Below, in pieces: positions 17,487 through 26,300 of a stretch of DNA of 64,000 bases. A program made the translations under genes and the position numbers. Position 1 is the first letter of the stretch. Each line of letters opens with the position of its first letter. The stretch is from Streptomyces virginiae (GTDB taxonomy: Bacteria > Actinomycetota > Actinomycetes > Streptomycetales > Streptomycetaceae): positions 129,191 through 193,190 of the forward strand of contig NZ_JOAK01000008.1 in assembly GCF_000720455.1 (NCBI RefSeq). The letters are read 5' to 3'. The notes below the pieces were generated by a model, which ran no database searches, was not told the origin of the DNA, and saw only the letters and a list, made by a program, of their open reading frames with translations.

Positions 17487-18416
17487 TCACGTGCCGATGA
17501 GCTCGGAGACCTTCACGAACCGGTAGCCGCGCTTGCGCAGTTCCGGGACGATCTTCCGGATGGCCTCCTCGGTGACCGGGGCGGCGCTGCGCGTGCAGTG
17601 CATCACCACCACCGAGCCGGGCTTGACTCCGGCGAGGACCTGTTCGGCCACCGCGTCCGGGTCCTTCGCGAAGGCGTCCCCGCTGACCACGTCCCACTGG
17701 ACCGCCGTGACCTTGGCCGTGGACAGGGCCCGCAGCGCCGGGTCGTCGTAGCAGCCGCCGGGGAAGCGGAAGTACGGGACGGTGTTGACGGCGCCGGCCT
17801 GCCGGAAGGCGGCGAAGGCCCGGTCCACGTCGGCCCGGGCGGCCGCGCCGTCGAGCGCGGGCAGCCCGTAGCACGGGGACTTGAAGGCGTGGTGGCTGTA
17901 CGAGTGGTTGGCGATCTCGAAGTTCGGGTCGGTCCCGATGGACTTGGCCTGGTCCGGGTACTCCTCGGCCCAGCGGCCCGTCATGAAGATCGTCGAGGGC
18001 ACCTTGAGGGTGCGCAGCGCCGAGATCAGCTCGGGGTTGTCGAAGCGCTCCCCGCCCGCGGCGCGCGGCCCCTGGTCGGAGGTCATGTCGGCGTCGAAGG
18101 TCAGGGCCACGGTCTTGTCCGCGTGCTGCTTCGCCCGCTCGAAGACGGGGGTCAGGCCGTTCGGGCCGGGGGCCAGGGTCGGGGCCCTGCCGGGGGCGCC
18201 GGCGGGCGGGGCGCCCGGCAGGGGGCTCTGGGAGGCGGCCGCGGCGCCGGGAGCGGAGGCCGCCGGGGACGCGGGGGCGGACGCCGGGGGCGTGCCCAAA
18301 CGGGCTTCGCGGCCGGCGTCCGGGGAGCCGGAGCCGCCCCCGCAGCCCGCGAGGGAAGCGGTGAGGGCGGCACCGAGTGCGGCCGCGGCCGCCACCTTGC
18401 GCACAGAAATGGTCAC
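17487..18416 (-). CDS. Lipoprotein polysaccharide deacetylase (NodB domain)
   Basis: 309 residues from a GTG at 18416. The signal peptide ends in a lipobox LAGC near residue 21, then comes a Pro/Ala-rich spacer, placing the enzyme on the outer membrane face. The NodB domain starts near residue 105: VALTFDADMT carries the first Asp pair (written D-x-D rather than DD), NHSYSHHAF the zinc histidines, FRFPGGCYDD the motif-3 Arg/Pro, and VVMHC near the end the last His. Relatives remove N- or O-acetyl groups from wall glycans. The A/T-rich stretch just upstream (18420-18440), rare here, is the likely promoter. A longer start at 18461 would place 15 non-signal residues first. Confidence 0.85.
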   Translation of the reverse strand: MTISVRKVAAAAALGAALTASLAGCGGGSGSPDAGREARLGTPPASAPASPAASAPGAAAASQSPLPGAPPAGAPGRAPTLAPGPNGLTPVFERAKQHADKTVALTFDADMTSDQGPRAAGGERFDNPELISALRTLKVPSTIFMTGRWAEEYPDQAKSIGTDPNFEIANHSYSHHAFKSPCYGLPALDGAAARADVDRAFAAFRQAGAVNTVPYFRFPGGCYDDPALRALSTAKVTAVQWDVVSGDAFAKDPDAVAEQVLAGVKPGSVVVMHCTRSAAPVTEEAIRKIVPELRKRGYRFVKVSELIGT

Positions 18417-18486
18417 GTACGCAAAATATATGACTATGTGACAAGTGGACGTCAGCGGCACTCCCTGTCGTGCCGCAGGACCCCGG

Positions 18487-19848
18487 TCAGCGCCGCCAGG
18501 GGCCCGTCACCGCGAAGGTGGTGCCCGGGGCGTAGGCGTTGACGTACATCGTCCGCCCGTCGGGGGAGAAGGTGACCCCGGCGAACTCCCCCCACTCCGG
18601 GGCCCCCGGCCCGCCGATGTCGTCGGCGTTGCGGGCCACCGGATAGACCTCGCCGCCCGCCGTGACCCCGAACACGTACTGCGCTCCGCCGCCGTCCTCG
18701 CACACCATCAGCCCGCCGTCCGGGGCCAGGCAGATGTTGTCGGGGGAGTCCCCGGGCAGCTGTACGTCGGCGGCCGGCCCGAAGAGCACGTCGAGCCGGA
18801 GCCGGGCGCGGCGCGGATCGTAGAACCACACCTGTCCGTGGTGGTCGGCGGGCGCGCCCTCGCCCCGGCGGGCGTAGCTGGACACGAAGTGGACGCCGTG
18901 GCCTCCCCAGTAGCAGCCCTCCAGCTTCTGCGCGTGGGTGATGCCTCCCCGGCCGAAGTCCTGGTGCCGGATCGGGGTGCCGGCGGCCGAGGGGTCCGGC
19001 ACGGGCACCCATTCCACCGGGAACTCCGCGCCGGGCTCGTCCACCACCGCCAGGTCCGCCAGCCCCGGAACCCGCAGGGCCTCCAGGGCTCCGCCGGCCC
19101 GCAGCGAACCGGCGCCGCCGAGCGGCCGCTCCGGCAGGAACCGGTAGAACAGCCCGAACGGCCGGACGAAGGCGTCCTCGGTCTCGTACACCACTCCGCG
19201 GTACGGGTCGACGGCGACGGCCTCGTGCGCGAAACGGCCCATCGCGGTGAGCGGGACCGCGCCCGAGCGGTGCGGCCGGGCGGGGTCCACCTCGAAGACG
19301 TAGCCGTGGTCGCGGGTGTAGCCGGCGCTGCCGGCGCGGTCCTCGGTCTCCTCGCAGCTCAGCCAGGTGTTCCAGGGGGTGCGGCCGCCCGCGCAGTTGA
19401 CGGCGGTGCCGGCGAGGGCGACCCGCTCGACGGTGACCCGCCCGTCCGCGGCGAGCTCCAGGACCGTGCAGCCGCCGAGCGCCCCGGGGTCGTAGGTCAG
19501 CCCCGGTACGGCGGGGACCCGCAGGGCGGCGGTGGCGCGGTTCTCGTGGTTGCGCACCAGCCGCACCCGGCCGCCTCCGGCGTCGAAGGCGGCCATGCCG
19601 TCGCAGTTGGCGGGAACGGCGCCCTCACCGGAGCGCAGCGGCCCGCCCGCACGCGAGAGCACCCGGTAGGAGAACCCGGCGGGCAGGTCGAGGAGCCCGC
19701 GCGGGTCGGGGAGCAGCGGACCGTACCCGCCGCCGGCCCGGGCGGCGGCCCGGGCGGAGGCGGGGGAGCCGCCGGCGAACAGCGCGCCCAGCGCTCCGCT
19801 GAAGGCGATCGTGCCGGCGGCGAGCAGGCTGCGTCGGGTGACGGACAT
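18487..19848 (-). CDS. PhoX/DUF839-type secreted protein
   Basis: 453 residues. A twin-arginine signal (VTRRSLLAAGTIAFSGALG) directs export of a folded protein. The remainder is a DUF839/PhoX-like beta-propeller with the conserved blocks WLSCEETEDR near residue 190, AHEAVAVDPYRGVVYETED near 240, and DNICLAPDGGLMVCEDGGG near 380. PhoX enzymes are calcium- and iron-dependent alkaline phosphatases; the acidic clusters needed for metal binding are present, but phosphatase activity is not assured because many members of the family are uncharacterised. It starts 21 bases after a second exported protein on the same strand. Confidence 0.85.
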   Translation of the reverse strand: MSVTRRSLLAAGTIAFSGALGALFAGGSPASARAAARAGGGYGPLLPDPRGLLDLPAGFSYRVLSRAGGPLRSGEGAVPANCDGMAAFDAGGGRVRLVRNHENRATAALRVPAVPGLTYDPGALGGCTVLELAADGRVTVERVALAGTAVNCAGGRTPWNTWLSCEETEDRAGSAGYTRDHGYVFEVDPARPHRSGAVPLTAMGRFAHEAVAVDPYRGVVYETEDAFVRPFGLFYRFLPERPLGGAGSLRAGGALEALRVPGLADLAVVDEPGAEFPVEWVPVPDPSAAGTPIRHQDFGRGGITHAQKLEGCYWGGHGVHFVSSYARRGEGAPADHHGQVWFYDPRRARLRLDVLFGPAADVQLPGDSPDNICLAPDGGLMVCEDGGGAQYVFGVTAGGEVYPVARNADDIGGPGAPEWGEFAGVTFSPDGRTMYVNAYAPGTTFAVTGPWRR

Positions 19849-19869
19849 CGGCGGCTCCTGGAGCGGACG

Positions 19870-20427
19870 TCAGGGGCGGGTGGTGCCGGGCAGGCAGGTG
19901 ACCGCCGGGTTGAAGGTCTCGTGCAGGCCGCGGGGGTTCTTCTTCCACAGCCACAGGTGCAGGGCGTAGTGGACCGGCTGGCCGGGGAAGTTGCCGGGCT
20001 TGGGGCCCTTGAACGCGGTGCCGAACATGGTCGGGCGGTCGTCGTCCGTCGTCAGCTTCTGGTCGCGGTCGTAGACCAGCCACTGGACCCCGACGAGACG
20101 CTTGCCGCCGTGCCCGTCGTCCTCGTAGTACAGCGCGGCGGGCTTCGCCGGGTCGACGGAGTTGTCGTACGCGTGGTTGAAGTGCGGGTAGCCGAGCGCG
20201 CCGGTCCGCCCCGCCTTGTCGAAGACGCAGTACTTGTCGGGGACGTAGCCGGCCGCCACCGCGTTGGCGTGCACCTGGTACCTGGCGGTGGCGCTGTAGG
20301 CGGCCGCCCGGTCGGCCAGGGCCCGTCCGGCGTCCGGGCCGTGGCCTGCGGAGGCCGGCGGCGCGGCGACGGCCGCCAGGGCGAGCGAGGCGGCTGCGGT
20401 GAGGGCGGGGGCGAGACGTCGGACCAT
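19870..20427 (-). CDS. Small secreted protein of unknown function
   Basis: 185 residues from the ATG at 20427, with a signal peptide cleaved near ASAGHG (residue 28). The mature part has two cysteines (DKYCVFDKAG and AVTCLPG) that could form a disulfide, and conserved-looking Trp/His/Tyr patches (LGYPHFNHAYDNS, HYALHLWLWKKNP). I recognise no domain. It resembles a group of exported actinobacterial proteins of the same length that are annotated only as hypothetical. It is the first gene of a likely two-gene operon with the DUF839 protein, and diverges from a cytochrome P450 across a 311-base gap. Confidence 0.8.
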   Translation of the reverse strand: MVRRLAPALTAAASLALAAVAAPPASAGHGPDAGRALADRAAAYSATARYQVHANAVAAGYVPDKYCVFDKAGRTGALGYPHFNHAYDNSVDPAKPAALYYEDDGHGGKRLVGVQWLVYDRDQKLTTDDDRPTMFGTAFKGPKPGNFPGQPVHYALHLWLWKKNPRGLHETFNPAVTCLPGTTRP

Positions 20428-20738
20428 GCGCGGGCTCCTCGTGACGGGCTGGCTGGTGGCACAGCAGCCCTTCCCGCCGCCCGTCGCGCCCGCCCCGCGC
20501 CCGCCCCGTACACGGCACGGACGGGCGACCGCCGATCGGCCGACGGCCGAGCCGCCGCCGCCCGGCCGACCGGTGGCCGGGCGACCGCACGAGGACCGTC
20601 CCGCCCCCGCAGCGGGCGGCTCACCCGATCGGGAGCCGGGCCGTTTCGCGGTGCACCGGCACGGGGAACCGGTGAGTCCGCAGACGGCCGTTGCGACGGC
20701 CACGGCCACGGCGGCGAGTGCGACGGAGGGTGCGGAAC
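20428..20738. other. Intergenic region between a secreted protein and a P450
   Basis: 311 very GC-rich bases between two divergent genes. No convincing gene, RNA or promoter box is visible apart from GGAGGG at 20725-20730, the Shine-Dalgarno for the P450. Short repeats of CCGGCCGACCG and GGCCGACGGCCGA occur but do not form a clear operator. Confidence 0.5.
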
Positions 20739-22052
20739 ATGGCGCAGCGGGATGCGGCACCGAACGGCGACGGAGAACTGCGGGACATCGTGTCGGCCGT
20801 CTCCAGGGGCGCGCCGGAGTACCGGCAGTGCCCCCACCCCGTGTACGCGGCCCTGCGCGAGCAGGACCCGGTGTGCCGGCTGACCCCTCCCCACGGGATC
20901 GACACCTATCTGATCACCCGCCACGACGACGCCCGCGACGCCCTGTCGGACCCCCGGTTCAGCAAGGACATGCGCGGCGCGATCGACACCTACCACGCGG
21001 TGTACGGCAGCTTCTTCGACGCGCTCGACGACAACGTGCTCTTCTCGGACCCGCCGCGGCACACCCGGCTGCGCCGCATCCTGCGGAGCGCCTTCACCCC
21101 CCGGCGGGTGGAGCAGATGCGTCCGCGGATCACCGAGATCGCGGAGACGATCCTGGCCGAGTGCCGCAGGGCCGGCACGGTCGATCTGATGACCTCGTTC
21201 GCGTTCCCGCTGCCCGTTGCGGTCCTGTGCGAACTGATGGGCATCCCGCAGGAGGACCGCCCGGAGATCCTGGAGCAGTTCGCGGTGGTCACCCGCTCCC
21301 GGTTCGACCCCAGCCGCAGGGCGGAGCTGAAGGCGGCCGAGGAGCGGCTCCAGCACCGGCTGGAACGGCTGATCTCCGACACCCGCGACCACCCGTCGGA
21401 CACCTTCCTCAGCGACCTCCTCCAGGCGGAGGAACGCCTGGAGGACCCCGAACTGGTGGCGTCGCTGTGGGTCCTGTTCTTCGCGGGCCACAAGACCACC
21501 GCCTACCAGATCGGCAATTCCGTCCTCAACCTGCTGCTCCACCCCGACCAGGCGGCCCGACTCCGCCGGGACCCGCGGCTCATCCCGGGTGCGGTCGAGG
21601 AGATGCTGCGCTTCGAGGGGTCGGTGGAGACCTCCACCTTCCGGTACGCGGCCCAGGAGGCCCGGATCAGGGACACGGTGATCCCCAAGGGCTCGCTGGT
21701 GCAGATCGCGCTCTCCTCGGCCAACCGGGACCCGGAGCGGTTCGACGCGCCCGACGAGCTGGACGTGACGCGCGAGGGGCTGCAGGGCACGCACCTGGGC
21801 TTCGGCCACGGCACCCACTACTGCCTGGGGGCGCCGCTGGCGCGGCTCGAACTCGAGATCGCGCTGACCTGCCTGCTGCGGGACTTCCCCGACATGCGGC
21901 CGGTGGACCTGGAGGAGACCCGGGGCGCGTGGCTCAAGGGCCCGGTCGCGGCCTTCCGGGGGCTGGAGCACCTGCGGATCGTCCTGGACCCCTCGCGCCC
22001 GGACGGCGACCCCGGCGAGCCGACCCTGGCCTCCGTGGCCTCCGGAAAGTAA
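20739..22052 (+). CDS. Cytochrome P450 with Lys in place of the I-helix acid
   Basis: 437 residues from the ATG at 20739, behind GGAGGG. The haem-binding loop FGHGTHYCLGAPLARLE near residue 355 and the ExxR motif EMLR are intact. The I helix reads FFAGHKTTAYQ near residue 250, where most bacterial P450s have AGHETT or AGHDTT: the acid that relays protons to oxygen is replaced by Lys, so oxygen activation may be altered. No membrane anchor; electrons must come from separate ferredoxins. The amidohydrolase gene starts 27 bases downstream and should be cotranscribed; together they suggest a small oxidation and decarboxylation or hydrolysis module. Confidence 0.92.
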   Translation: MAQRDAAPNGDGELRDIVSAVSRGAPEYRQCPHPVYAALREQDPVCRLTPPHGIDTYLITRHDDARDALSDPRFSKDMRGAIDTYHAVYGSFFDALDDNVLFSDPPRHTRLRRILRSAFTPRRVEQMRPRITEIAETILAECRRAGTVDLMTSFAFPLPVAVLCELMGIPQEDRPEILEQFAVVTRSRFDPSRRAELKAAEERLQHRLERLISDTRDHPSDTFLSDLLQAEERLEDPELVASLWVLFFAGHKTTAYQIGNSVLNLLLHPDQAARLRRDPRLIPGAVEEMLRFEGSVETSTFRYAAQEARIRDTVIPKGSLVQIALSSANRDPERFDAPDELDVTREGLQGTHLGFGHGTHYCLGAPLARLELEIALTCLLRDFPDMRPVDLEETRGAWLKGPVAAFRGLEHLRIVLDPSRPDGDPGEPTLASVASGK

Positions 22053-22079
22053 CCCAGACCCGATGGGCGGTGGATTGGC

Positions 22080-23171
22080 ATGACGGATTCCGTGAGTACC
22101 CCCGTGCGGCTCCTGGGAACGCCGGCGGACGAACTGCGCATCGCGGCGGTGGGCACCAGCGAGGTCATCCGGATCGCCCGGGGTCCCTCCGCTCCGGCCG
22201 GGGACACCGCGGGCACGGTCCATTCGAAGATCGACATGCACCACCACTACTGCGCTCCGGAGTGGCGCGAGTGGGCGGTGCACCACGGACTGATCGCGCC
22301 GGAGCAGCTGCCCCCGTGGGCCCGGCTCGACACCGAGGCGTCGATCCGGTTCATGGACGACGCGGGCATCACCACAGCGGTCCTCAAGCCGATGCTGCCG
22401 GCGCGCTACCGGTCGTCGGCCCAGCTGCGCGAGGCGATCAACATCACGCTGCGGTCGATGATCGAGGTGGCGACCTCGCACCCGGGGAGGTTCTCGTACT
22501 ACGTGCCGCTCTTCCTGGACGACCAGGAGGCGTCGTCCTGGGCCGTGCGCCGCGGGCTCGGGCAGCTCGGCGCCGCGGGCGTCAACGTGACCGCGAACTA
22601 CGGGGGCGTCTACCTCGGTGACCCCGCCTACGACCGGCTCTTCCACGAACTGAACGAATGCTCGGCCGTGGTGGACACCCACCCGCACAACCTTCCGGGC
22701 GGCCCGCCCGGCGCGCCGACGGTTCCGGGCATCCCGAACTTCATGTGCGACTTCCTGCTGGACACCACCAGGGCGGCCGTGAACATGATCAGCAGGAGGA
22801 CGCTGGACCGCTTCCCGGACATTTCCGTGGTCCTGCCGCACGCCGGCGGCTTCCTCCCGTACATCGCCACGCGCCTTCAGGCCCTGGGCCGGTTCTGCGA
22901 ACCGAGCGTGGAGCCCGAGACCGTCCGCGACCACCTGAGCCGCTTCTACTACGACACCGCGGGTCCCATGGCGCCCGCGGCGACCCTGCTGGAGCACGTG
23001 CCGGCCGACCACGTCCTCTTCGGCACGGACTGGCCCGCCGCCCCCGCGGACACAGTCATCGACCTGGCGCTGCCCGCCCTGGAGGCGGACCCGGCCTTCA
23101 CGCCGGAGCAGCTGCGGGGGATCTACCAGGGCAACGCGATGCGCCTGATCCCGCAGCTGGCGACGGCCTGA
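22080..23171 (+). CDS. Amidohydrolase-2 family protein (ACMSD/resorcylate decarboxylase type)
   Basis: 363 residues. The TIM-barrel metal site of the ACMSD-like family is visible: DMHHHYCAPEW near residue 57 supplies the two N-terminal His, VDTHPHN near 200 a third, LPHAGGFLPYIATR near 260 a fourth and GTDWPAAP near 320 the Asp. Family members are metal-dependent decarboxylases or hydrolases of aromatic and unsaturated acids. Residues 1-48 before the barrel are unlike the family core. It is the second gene of a P450 operon, and a hairpin follows it. The substrate cannot be told from the sequence. Confidence 0.87.
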   Translation: MTDSVSTPVRLLGTPADELRIAAVGTSEVIRIARGPSAPAGDTAGTVHSKIDMHHHYCAPEWREWAVHHGLIAPEQLPPWARLDTEASIRFMDDAGITTAVLKPMLPARYRSSAQLREAINITLRSMIEVATSHPGRFSYYVPLFLDDQEASSWAVRRGLGQLGAAGVNVTANYGGVYLGDPAYDRLFHELNECSAVVDTHPHNLPGGPPGAPTVPGIPNFMCDFLLDTTRAAVNMISRRTLDRFPDISVVLPHAGGFLPYIATRLQALGRFCEPSVEPETVRDHLSRFYYDTAGPMAPAATLLEHVPADHVLFGTDWPAAPADTVIDLALPALEADPAFTPEQLRGIYQGNAMRLIPQLATA

Positions 23172-23222
23172 CGGACGCCGGGGGTGCGGGCCGCGCCGTG
23201 CGGCCCGCACCCCTCCGTCCGT
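23171..23222. terminator. Bidirectional terminator between convergent genes
   Basis: A perfect 14-base G/C stem, 23181-23194 with 23200-23213, around a five-base loop; outer bases ACGGAC and GTCCGT extend the pairing. It lies in the short gap between the amidohydrolase and OsmC stops and can serve both. Confidence 0.75.
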
Positions 23223-23224
23223 GA

Positions 23225-23650
23225 TCAGGCGAGCTTGGCGCTCAGGGTGATCGTGGTACCGGTCAGGGCCTGGCTCACCGGGCAGTTCTTCTTGGCGTCC
23301 TCGGCGGCGGCGACGAAGCCGTCGTTGTCCAGGCCCGGGACCTCGCCCTCCACGGTGAGGTGGATGCCGGTGATGCCCTCACCCGGCTGGAAGGTGACGT
23401 CGGCCTTGGTCTCCAGACGGGTGGGCGGGGTGCCCGCACCCGCGAGGCCGTGGGAGAGCGCCATCGAGAAGCAGCTGGAGTGGGCGGCGGCGATCAGCTC
23501 TTCCGGGCTGGTCTTGCCGTTCGCGGCCTCGGAACGGGCGGGCCAGGAGACGTCGTACGAACCGATGCCCGAGGAGTCGAGGGTGACGACGCCCTTGCCC
23601 TTGAGCAGGTCGCCTTCCCAGACGGTGTGCGCGTGACGCGTGGTGGCCAT
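23225..23650 (-). CDS. OsmC-family peroxidase
   Basis: 141 residues, the normal OsmC length. Two redox cysteines are in their family contexts: AAAHSSCFSMALSHGLA near residue 60 and AKKNCPVSQALTGT near 122. OsmC/Ohr proteins reduce organic hydroperoxides with a thiol donor in the cytoplasm; the pattern of the second Cys motif is OsmC-like rather than Ohr-like. It lies 66 bases downstream of zapE on the same strand and convergent with the amidohydrolase. No regulatory OhrR-type gene is next to it. Confidence 0.92.
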   Translation of the reverse strand: MATTRHAHTVWEGDLLKGKGVVTLDSSGIGSYDVSWPARSEAANGKTSPEELIAAAHSSCFSMALSHGLAGAGTPPTRLETKADVTFQPGEGITGIHLTVEGEVPGLDNDGFVAAAEDAKKNCPVSQALTGTTITLSAKLA

Positions 23651-23716
23651 GGTGATCCCTTCGCAGATGTTGGGAAACGGCCGGGCTCCCGAAAGGGCGG
23701 CCCGGCCTTCCCAAAC

Positions 23717-24820
23717 CTACTGGGACACCAGGGGTTTCGCGTCGCGCGCCAGCGCGGTGAGCCGCGATATGGCGCGGAAGTACTTCTTCCGATAGCCGCC
23801 GTTCAGCATCTCCTCACTGAACAGCCCGTCGAACGGGACGCCGGACGCCAGCACCGGGACCTCGCGGTCGTACAGCCGGTCGGCCAGGACCACCAGCCGC
23901 AGCGCCGTCGACTGGTCCGGCACCGGGCCCACGCCGGTCAGGCACACGGCCGTGATCCCGTCGGTCAGCGCGCCGTACCGGCTCGGGTGCACCCGGGCAA
24001 GGTGCTCCAGCAGGCCGGGGAAATCGTCCAGGCTCGCGCCCTCGGTCGCGTACGCGGCCTTGGTGACCTGCTCGTCGGAGAACGGCGCCGGGGCCTGCGG
24101 CAGGCCGCGGTGGCGGTAGTCCTGGCCGTCGATCCGCAGCGGCCGGAAGTGCGCCGACAGCCCCTGGATCTCCCGCAGGAAGTCCGCGGCGGCGAAGCGG
24201 CCCTCACCGAGCTTGCCGGGCAGCGTGTTGGAGGTGGCGGCCAGCGCCACGCCCTGCTCGACGAGACGGCTGAGCAGCGAGGACACCAGCACGGTGTCGC
24301 CCGGGTCGTCCAGCTCGAACTCGTCGATGCACAGCAGCCTGTGCCCGCCCAGGGTCTGCACGGTCTGCTGGAAGCCGAGCGCGCCGACCAGGTTCGTGAG
24401 CTCCACGAAGGTGCCGAAGGCCTTGAGCGCGGGCTCGGCCGGGGTGGCGTGCCACAGGGAGGCGAGCAGGTGGGTCTTGCCGACGCCGTAGCCGCCGTCG
24501 AGGTAGACCCCGCGCGGGCCGGTCGGGGCGGCCGGCTTCTTGGAGAACCAGCGCTTCTTGCCGGCGCCGCTCGCGTGCGCGCCGCCCAGGCCGGCGGCGA
24601 AGCCGCTCAGCACGGTCACGGCCTCGGACTGGCTCGGCTGGGCCGGGTCCGGGTTGTAGGTGTCGAAGCGGACGGAGTCGAACCGCGGTGGCGGCACCAT
24701 CTCGGCCACCAGCCGTTCGGCGGGCACCCGCGGCTCGCGCGCGCACAGGGCCTGCGGCCCGGCGTCGGCTATCGGGGGCCGGCCTGAGGTGTAACCGGAG
24801 GTGGAGAGTGATGTCGACAC
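23717..24820 (-). CDS. zapE: ZapE/AFG1-family ATPase
   Basis: 367 residues from a GTG at 24820. Walker A is GGYGVGKTHLL near residue 105, Walker B is LLCIDEFELDD near 165, and AATSNTLPGKLGEG is the sensor region of the AFG1/ZapE P-loop family. In proteobacteria ZapE acts on FtsZ rings; in Streptomyces the role has not been settled, so the name is by homology only. A longer in-frame start at 25030 is possible but would overlap the divergent reductase gene, so the shorter start is taken. It is separated by only 36 bases from that gene, so both promoters sit in a very small space. Confidence 0.86.
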   Translation of the reverse strand: MSTSLSTSGYTSGRPPIADAGPQALCAREPRVPAERLVAEMVPPPRFDSVRFDTYNPDPAQPSQSEAVTVLSGFAAGLGGAHASGAGKKRWFSKKPAAPTGPRGVYLDGGYGVGKTHLLASLWHATPAEPALKAFGTFVELTNLVGALGFQQTVQTLGGHRLLCIDEFELDDPGDTVLVSSLLSRLVEQGVALAATSNTLPGKLGEGRFAAADFLREIQGLSAHFRPLRIDGQDYRHRGLPQAPAPFSDEQVTKAAYATEGASLDDFPGLLEHLARVHPSRYGALTDGITAVCLTGVGPVPDQSTALRLVVLADRLYDREVPVLASGVPFDGLFSEEMLNGGYRKKYFRAISRLTALARDAKPLVSQ

Positions 24821-24856
24821 AGCCCTTAACTCTACGGGGCGTGGCACACTGCACCG

Positions 24857-25639
24857 ATGCGACGCCTGTTCCCTGTGACCGATCAGACACCAGCCCGGAC
24901 CCGGGACGGGGCCGACCGGGAGTGGTCGCTCGACGAGCTCGCGGACGCCTACGCGTACCCCGAGCTGGCGGCGGACGGCCACTGGCTCCGGGCCAACATG
25001 GTCTCCACCCTGGACGGCGCCGCCCAGCACGACGGCCGCTCACAGCCCATCTCCGGCGAGACCGACATGCGGATCTTCGGCACCCTGCGGGCGCTGGCCG
25101 ATGTGGTGGTCGTCGGCGCGGAAACGGTTCGCCAGGAGGGCTACCGCCCGGCCCGCGCCCGGGACGCCTTCGCGGCCCGCCGCGAGGCCGCCGGGCAGGG
25201 CCCCGCCCCCGTCATCGCGGTGATCACCGCCAGTCTCGACCTGGACTTCTCGCTGCCGCTGTTCACCTCCGCGCTGGTGCCGACCCTGGTGGTCACCGGC
25301 GCCGCGGCACCCTCCGACCGGGTGGCCGAGGCGGTGCGCGCCGGGGCCGAGGTGGTGGTGGCCGGCGAGGGCGCCGCCGTGGACGCGGCCCGGGCCGTAC
25401 GGGAACTCGCCGACCGGGGGCTGCGCCGCCAGCTCACCGAGGGCGGGCCCCGGCTCCTGGGCCAGTTCGTGGCCGCCGACGTGCTGGACGAGCTGTGCCT
25501 GACGATCTCCCCGACCCTCACGGCGGGCGGTGCCCAGCGCATCGCCGGAGGGCCTTCCGTCACGGTTCCGCACCGGCTCGCGCCGGCCTGCGTACTGGAA
25601 GAGGCCGGGTTCCTGTTCACGAGCTACCGTCGGATCTGA
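24857..25639 (+). CDS. RibD C-terminal domain reductase (pyrimidine/dihydrofolate reductase-like)
   Basis: 260 residues. The RibD-C / dihydrofolate-reductase fold is shown by LRANMVSTLDGAAQHDGRSQ near residue 45, ADVVVVGAETVRQEGYRPAR near 85 and EGGPRLLGQFVAADVLDELC near 195, the NADPH-binding and substrate blocks. No deaminase domain precedes it. In Streptomyces such stand-alone proteins are annotated as pyrimidine reductase family members. A role in riboflavin synthesis is possible but no other rib gene is in the window. Start ATG at 24857, divergent from zapE. Confidence 0.85.
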   Translation: MRRLFPVTDQTPARTRDGADREWSLDELADAYAYPELAADGHWLRANMVSTLDGAAQHDGRSQPISGETDMRIFGTLRALADVVVVGAETVRQEGYRPARARDAFAARREAAGQGPAPVIAVITASLDLDFSLPLFTSALVPTLVVTGAAAPSDRVAEAVRAGAEVVVAGEGAAVDAARAVRELADRGLRRQLTEGGPRLLGQFVAADVLDELCLTISPTLTAGGAQRIAGGPSVTVPHRLAPACVLEEAGFLFTSYRRI

Positions 25640-25774
25640 CAAGGGGCGGAATTTCCCGTTCCGCTTTGCTTCCGCTGGGCACATATACCTGCGCAGGCCC
25701 CGTGCGACAGCGGGGCAGGATGGTTTCCGCAGGGGCCGGCCGGCCGGCCTCGGCCCATGAAGGAGAGGGCGTCC

Positions 25775-26242
25775 GTGTTCACGAGCGTATTGATGATCGA
25801 GCAGCCGCTGACCACGGTGGACGTGGACTTCGTCACCAGCCTCCACGGAGACGACACGGTCTCCTTCGTCGTCCTCATGCAGCCCCGGGGCGACCAGGAC
25901 CGACTGCTGCGCGCCATCGACGACGTAGCGCTCGGTGAACTCCCCGAAGCCATCCGTGAGGGTGACGAACCGGAGGGGGAGGACGCGCTCGGCCCCGCCG
26001 CGCACGCCCTCGCGCACTCCCTGAACGCCCTGCGCCAGAAGGGCGCCAAGGCCGTCGGGCAGATCGTCGAGAACCACCCGCTCGACAAACTGCAGTCCGT
26101 CGTGGACGAGACCGGCGCCGACGAGGTGATCGTCCTGACCGCCCCGCACTTCGTGGAGGAGTTCTTCCACCGGGACTGGGCCTCCCGGGCACGCCACAAG
26201 GTCGGCGTTCCCGTGCTCAAGCTCTTCGCCCACAACGAATAG
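25775..26242 (+). CDS. Conserved actinobacterial protein, possibly USP-like
   Basis: 155 residues from the GTG at 25775, behind AAGGAG; an in-frame ATG at 25757 lies inside that ribosome-binding site and is less likely. The C-terminal half alternates strands and helices (VVDETGADEVIVLTAPHF, HKVGVPVLKLFAHNE), like universal stress proteins, but the nucleotide-binding GxxG(S/T) motif is not visible. Some databases call relatives indole-3-glycerol phosphate synthase; nothing here supports that. It lies between a reductase and murC on the plus strand. Function unknown. Confidence 0.78.
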   Translation: MFTSVLMIEQPLTTVDVDFVTSLHGDDTVSFVVLMQPRGDQDRLLRAIDDVALGELPEAIREGDEPEGEDALGPAAHALAHSLNALRQKGAKAVGQIVENHPLDKLQSVVDETGADEVIVLTAPHFVEEFFHRDWASRARHKVGVPVLKLFAHNE

Positions 26243-26300
26243 GCTTGGGCCCCAGAGCCCGACGCACACAAGCACCGCACTCGATCCTGGAGCGACCTGA

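Noticed and set aside
20052..23210. A 1052-residue minus-strand frame opposite the P450 operon
   Set aside because: Shadow of the plus-strand genes; Arg/Gly/His-rich with no domain.
25775..26242. Indole-3-glycerol phosphate synthase, a common database label for this family
   Set aside because: The protein is far too short for a TrpC barrel and lacks its motifs.
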